Shown one piece after another: positions 56,301 to 62,300 of a stretch of DNA of 64,000 nt. Positions within the stretch are counted from its first letter, which is position 1; each line of letters opens with the position of its first letter. A program made the position numbers and the translations under genes. This DNA comes from Aldehydirespirator sp965204415 (GTDB lineage: Bacteria > Actinomycetota > Acidimicrobiia > Acidimicrobiales > Aldehydirespiratoraceae). The notes under the pieces were generated by a model that made no database searches, had not been told where the DNA came from, and worked only from the letters and a program-made list of their open reading frames with translations. Location: contig CBDBEL010000004.1 in NCBI GenBank assembly GCA_965204415.1, positions 558,001-622,000 of the forward strand, in the 5' to 3' direction.

Positions 56301-59300
56301 CCTCCGCGACGCGGGAGGTGGCTGAGAACTCCGCCGCGGTCACCAACGTGGGCAGCCCGGTGGCGGCCACCGACGCCGACAACAGCGACACGTTGACCTA
56401 CACCCTCGACGGCACCGACAAGTCGAGCTTCACGATCGTGGGGACGACGGGCCAGATCAAGACCAGGACGTCTTTGGACCGTGAGACCAAAGCCAGCTAT
56501 TCGGTGACGGTGAAGGTCACCGACAGCAAGAACGCGGCCGGCAACGCGGACACCACTATCGATGATGAGATCGCGGTGACGATCAACGTGACCGACGTGA
56601 ACGAGGCCCCGACCGCAACCGACGACTCGGTGACCATCAACGAGGACGCCGCCAAGACCGAGATCAACGTCACCGCCAACGACACCGACCCTGAGAGCGG
56701 CACCCTGACCGCGTCGATCGTGACGAACCCCACCAAGGGCACCGCCGCGGTCAAGACCGGCAGCAGCACGGTGATCGAGTACACCCCGAACGCCAACGTC
56801 AACGGCTCGGACAGTTTCACCTACAAGGTGTCTGACGGCACCCACGACAGCGGCACGGCGACGGTGTCGATCACGATCAACGCGGTGAACGATGCGCCGG
56901 TGGCGGTGGACGACGCGGTGACCATTGTCGAGGACTCGGCCAAGACCGAGATCAACGTGGTGGCCAATGACACCGACGTGGAGGGTGACTCGCTGACGGT
57001 CACCGCGATCACGACGAGCCCGACCAAGGGCACCGCCGCGATCAAGACCGGCAACAAGGTGATCGAGTACACCCCGAATGCTGACGCGGTCGGCGAGGAC
57101 ACGGTGGTGTACACGGTCTCTGACGGGACCGACACCGCCAGCGGCACTTTGACGGTGACGATCACCGCGGTGAACGACGACCCTGCCTTCAGCGAGGGCA
57201 CTGTCAGCGACGGGGTCCGCTCCACGACGCGCAGCGTGACGTTGGCGGGCTCCACGATGAACAGCGATGTGGGTGCGGTGCTGGCGGTGGACCATCCCAC
57301 CGACGAGACCGAGGCGTTGACGTTCGCGATCGGCGGGACCGACGGCTCGAAGTTCACGGTGAGCTCCAGCGGCCAGATCAGCGTCGGGTCAACCGATCTG
57401 CCGGTGTTGGCCCAGCAGTCCTACACCGTGACGGTCACCGTCAGGGACAGCAAGAACTCCTCGGGGACCGCCGACACCACCACAGACGACACCATCACGG
57501 TGACGATCACCATCAGCGACGCCAACAGCAAGCCCACCTTCGACGACGGAACCTCCGCGACGCGGGAGGTGGCTGAGAACTCCGCGGCGGTCACCAATGT
57601 GGGCAGCCCGGTGGCGGCCACCGACGCCGACAACAGCGACACGTTGACCTACACCCTCGACGGCACCGACAAGTCGAGCTTCACGATTGTGGGGACGACG
57701 GGCCAGATCAAGACCAGGACGTCGTTGGACCGTGAGACCAAAGCCAGCTATTCGGTGACGGTGAAGGTCACTGACAGCAAGAACGCGGCCGGCAACGCCG
57801 ACACCACCATCGACGACGAGATCTCGGTGACGATCAACGTGACCGACGTGAACGAGGCCCCGACCGCCACTGACGACTCGGTGACCATCGACGAGGACTC
57901 CGGCAAGACCGAGATCAACGTCACCTCCAACGACACCGACCCCGAGAGCGGCACCCTGACCGCGTCGATCGTGACGAACCCCACCAAGGGCACCGCCGCG
58001 GTCAAGACCGGCAGCAGCACGGTGATCGAGTACACCCCGAACGCCAACGCCAACGGCTCGGACAGCTTCACCTACAAGGTGAACGACGGCACCCACGACA
58101 GCGGCACGGCCACCGTGTCGATCACGATCAACGCCGTCAACGATGCGCCGGTCGCCGTCGACGACGCCAAGACCATCGTCGAGGACTCGGCTAAGACCGA
58201 GATCAACGTGATCACCAACGACACCGACATCGACAGCACGACGCTGTCGGTGTCGGCGATCACGACCGCCCCCACCAAGGGCACCGCCGCGGTCAAGGCG
58301 ACCGACAGCAAGGTGATCGAGTACACCCCCAACGCCGACGCGGTCGGCGAGGACACGGTGGTGTACACGGTGTCTGACGGGACCGACACCGACAGCGGCA
58401 CTTTGACGGTGACGATCACCGCGGTGAACGACGACCCTGCCTTCAGCGAGGGGACCGTCAGCGACGGGGTCCGCTCCACGACGCGCAGCGTGACGTTGGC
58501 GGGCTCCACGATGAACAGCGATGTGGGCGCGGTGCTGGCGGTGGACCACCCCTCAGACGAGACGGAGTCGTTGACGTTCGCGATCGGCGGCACCGACGGA
58601 TCGAAGTTCACGGTGAGCTCCAGCGGCCAGATCAGCGTCGGGTCCACCGACCTGCCGGTGGCGACCCAGCAGTCCTATGAGGTCACGGTGACGGTGTCTG
58701 ACGGCAAGGACAGCTCCGGTGACGAGACCGAGGCCACCACCGATGACACCATCACGGTGACGATCACGATCAGCGGCACCAACCGTGCGCCGGCTTTCGA
58801 TGACGGCGACTCGGCAACGCGGGAGGTGGCCGAGAACTCCGCGGCGGTCGTCAACGTCGGCGCCCCGGTGGCCGCGTCCGACGCCGACCGCGACACGCTG
58901 ACCTACACGCTGGCGGGCACCGACGCGGCGTCGTTCACGATTGTGGGGACGAGCGGCCAGATCAAGACCAAGACGTCTCTGGACCGCGAGTCCAAGTCGA
59001 GCTATTCGGTGACGGTGAAGGTCACCGACGGCAAGAACGCGGCCGGCAACGCGGACACCACTATCGACGACGAGATCTCGGTGACGATCAACGTGACCGA
59101 CGTCAACGAGGCCCCCACCGCCACTGACGACTCGGTGACGATCAACGAGGACGCCGCCAAGACCGAGATCGCGGTGACCTCCAACGACACCGACCCCGAA
59201 AGCGACAGCCTGACCGCGTCGATCGTGACCAACCCCACAAAGGGCACCGCGGCGCTCAAGTCCGGCAGCAGCACGGTGATCGAGTACACCCCGAACGCGA

Positions 59301-62300
59301 ACGTCAACGGCTCGGACAGTTTCACCTACAAGGTGTCCGACGGCAGCCTCGAGAGCAGCGCGGCGACGGTGTCGATCACGATCAACGCGGTGAACGATGC
59401 GCCGGTTGCCGTCGACGACGCCAAGACGATCGTCGAGGACTCGGCCAAGACCGAGATCAACGTGGTCGCCAACGACACCGACGTGGAGGGTGACTCGCTG
59501 TCGGTCTCCGCGATCACGACCGCCCCCACCAAGGGCACCGCCGCGGTCAAGGCGACCGACAGCAAGGTGATCGAGTACACCCCCAACGCCGACGCGGTCG
59601 GCGAGGACACGGTGGTGTACACGGTCTCTGACGGGACCGACACCGACAGCGGCACTTTGACGATCACGATCACCGCGGTGAACGACGACCCTGCCTTCAG
59701 CGAGGGGACCGTCAGCGACGGAGTCCGCTCCACGACGCGCAGCGTGACGCTGGCGGGCTCCACGATGAACAGCGCCGTGGGCGCGGTGCTGGCGGTGGAC
59801 CACCCCTCAGATGAGACCGAGTCGTTGACGTTCGGGATCGGCGGCACCGACGGCTCGAAGTTCACGGTGAGCTCCACCGGCCAGATCAGCGTCGGGTCCA
59901 CCGACCTGCCGGTGTTGGCCCAGCAGTCCTATGAGGTCACGGTGACGGTGTCTGACGGCAAGGACAGCACCGGTGACGAGACCGAGGCCACCACCGATGA
60001 CACCGTCACGGTGACGATCACGATCAGCGACGCCAACAGCAAGCCCACCTTCGACGACGGCGACTCCGCGACGCGGGAGGTGGCCGAGAACTCCGCGGCG
60101 GTCGTCAATGTGGGTGCCCCGGTGGCCGCCACCGATGCCGACAACGGAGACACGCTCACATACACGCTGGCGGGCACCGACGCGGCGTCGTTCACGATTG
60201 TGGGGACGACGGGCCAGATCAAGACCAGGACGTCTTTGGACCGCGAGACCAAAGCCAGCTATTCGGTGACGGTGAAGGTCACCGACAGCAAGAACGCATC
60301 CGGCAACGCGGACACCACCATCGACGATGAGATCTCAGTCACGATCAACGTCACCGACGTGAACGAGGCCCCCACCGCGGTCAACGACTCGGTGACCATC
60401 GACGAGGACGCCGGCAAGACCGAGATCGCGGTGACCGCCAACGACACCGACCCCGAGAGCGGCACCCTGACCGCGTCGATCGTGACCAACCCGACCAAGG
60501 GAACCGCGGCGGTCAAGTCGGGCGACGCGACGGTGATCGAGTACACCCCGAACGCCAACGTCAACGGCTCTGACAGTTTCACCTACAAGGTGAACGATGG
60601 CACCCACGACAGCGGCACGGCGACGGTGTCGATCACCATCAATGCCGTCAACGACGACCCGGTCGCGGTCGACGACGCCAAGACGATCGTCGAGGACTCC
60701 GCCAAAGTCGAGATCAACGTGATCGCCAACGACACCGACATCGACAGCACGTCTTTGTCGGTGTCGGCGATCACGACCGCGCCGACCAAGGGCACCGCCG
60801 CGGTCAAGGCGACCGACAGCAAGGTGATCGAGTACACCCCCAACGCGAACGCCAACGGCGAAGACACGATCGTGTACACGGTCTCTGACGGTTCAGGGGG
60901 CACCGACAGCGGCACTTTGACGGTCACGATCACCGCGGTGAACGACGACCCTGCCTTCAGCGAGGGGACCGTCAGCGACGGGGTCCGCTCCACGACGCGC
61001 AGCGTGACGCTGGCGGGCTCCACGATGAACAGCGACGTGGGCTCGCCGCTGGGGGTGACCCATCCCTCCGACGAGACGGAGGCGTTGACGTTCGCGATCG
61101 GCGGCACCGACGGCTCGAAGTTCACGGTGAGCTCCACCGGCCAGATCAGCGTCGGGACCACTGACCTGCCGGTGTTGGCCCAGCAGTCCTATGAGGTCAC
61201 GGTGACGGTGTCTGACGGCAAGGACAGCACCGGTGACGAGACCGAGGCCACCACCGATGACACCGTCACGGTGACGATCACGATCAGCGACGCCAACAGC
61301 AAGCCCACCTTCGACGACGGCGACTCCGCGACGCGGGAGGTGGCCGAGAACTCCGCGGCGGTCGTCAATGTGGGTGCCCCGGTGGCCGCCACCGATGCCG
61401 ACAACGGAGACACGCTCACATACACGCTGGCGGGCACCGACGCGGCGTCGTTCACGATTGTGGGGACGACGGGCCAGATCAAGACCAGGACGTCTTTGGA
61501 CCGCGAGACCAAAGCCAGCTATTCGGTGACGGTGAAGGTCACCGACAGCAAGAACGCATCCGGCAACGCCGACACCACCATCGACGACGAGATCTCAGTC
61601 ACGATCAACGTCACCGACGTGAACGAGGCCCCCACCGCAACCGACGACTCGGTGACCATCAACGAGGACTCCGGCAAGACCGAGATCAACGTCACCGCCA
61701 ACGACACCGACCCCGAGAGCGGCACCCTGACCGCGTCGATCGTGACCAACCCGACCAAGGGAACCGCGGCGGTCAAGTCGGGCGACGCGACGGTGATCGA
61801 GTACACCCCGAACGCCAACGTCAACGGCTCTGACAGTTTCACCTACAAGGTGAACGACGGCACCCACGACAGCGGCACGGCGACGGTGTCGATCACCATC
61901 AATGCCGTCAACGACGACCCGGTCGCGGTCGACGACGCCAAGACGATCGTCGAGGACTCCGCCAAAGTCGAGATCAACGTGATCGCCAACGACACCGACA
62001 TCGACAGCACGTCTTTGTCGGTGTCGGCGATCACGACCGCGCCGACCAAGGGCACCGCCGCGGTCAAGGCGACCGACAGCAAGGTGATCGAGTACACCCC
62101 CAACGCGAACGCCAACGGCGAAGACACGATCGTGTACACGGTCTCTGACGGTTCAGGGGGCACCGCCAGCGGCACTTTGACGGTCACGATCACCGCGGTG
62201 AACGACGATCCGGTGTTCAGTGACGGCGACACCGCGAAGCGCAGCGTCACGCTGGCGGGCTCCACCGCGAACAACAACGTGGGCTCGCCGCTGGGGGTGA

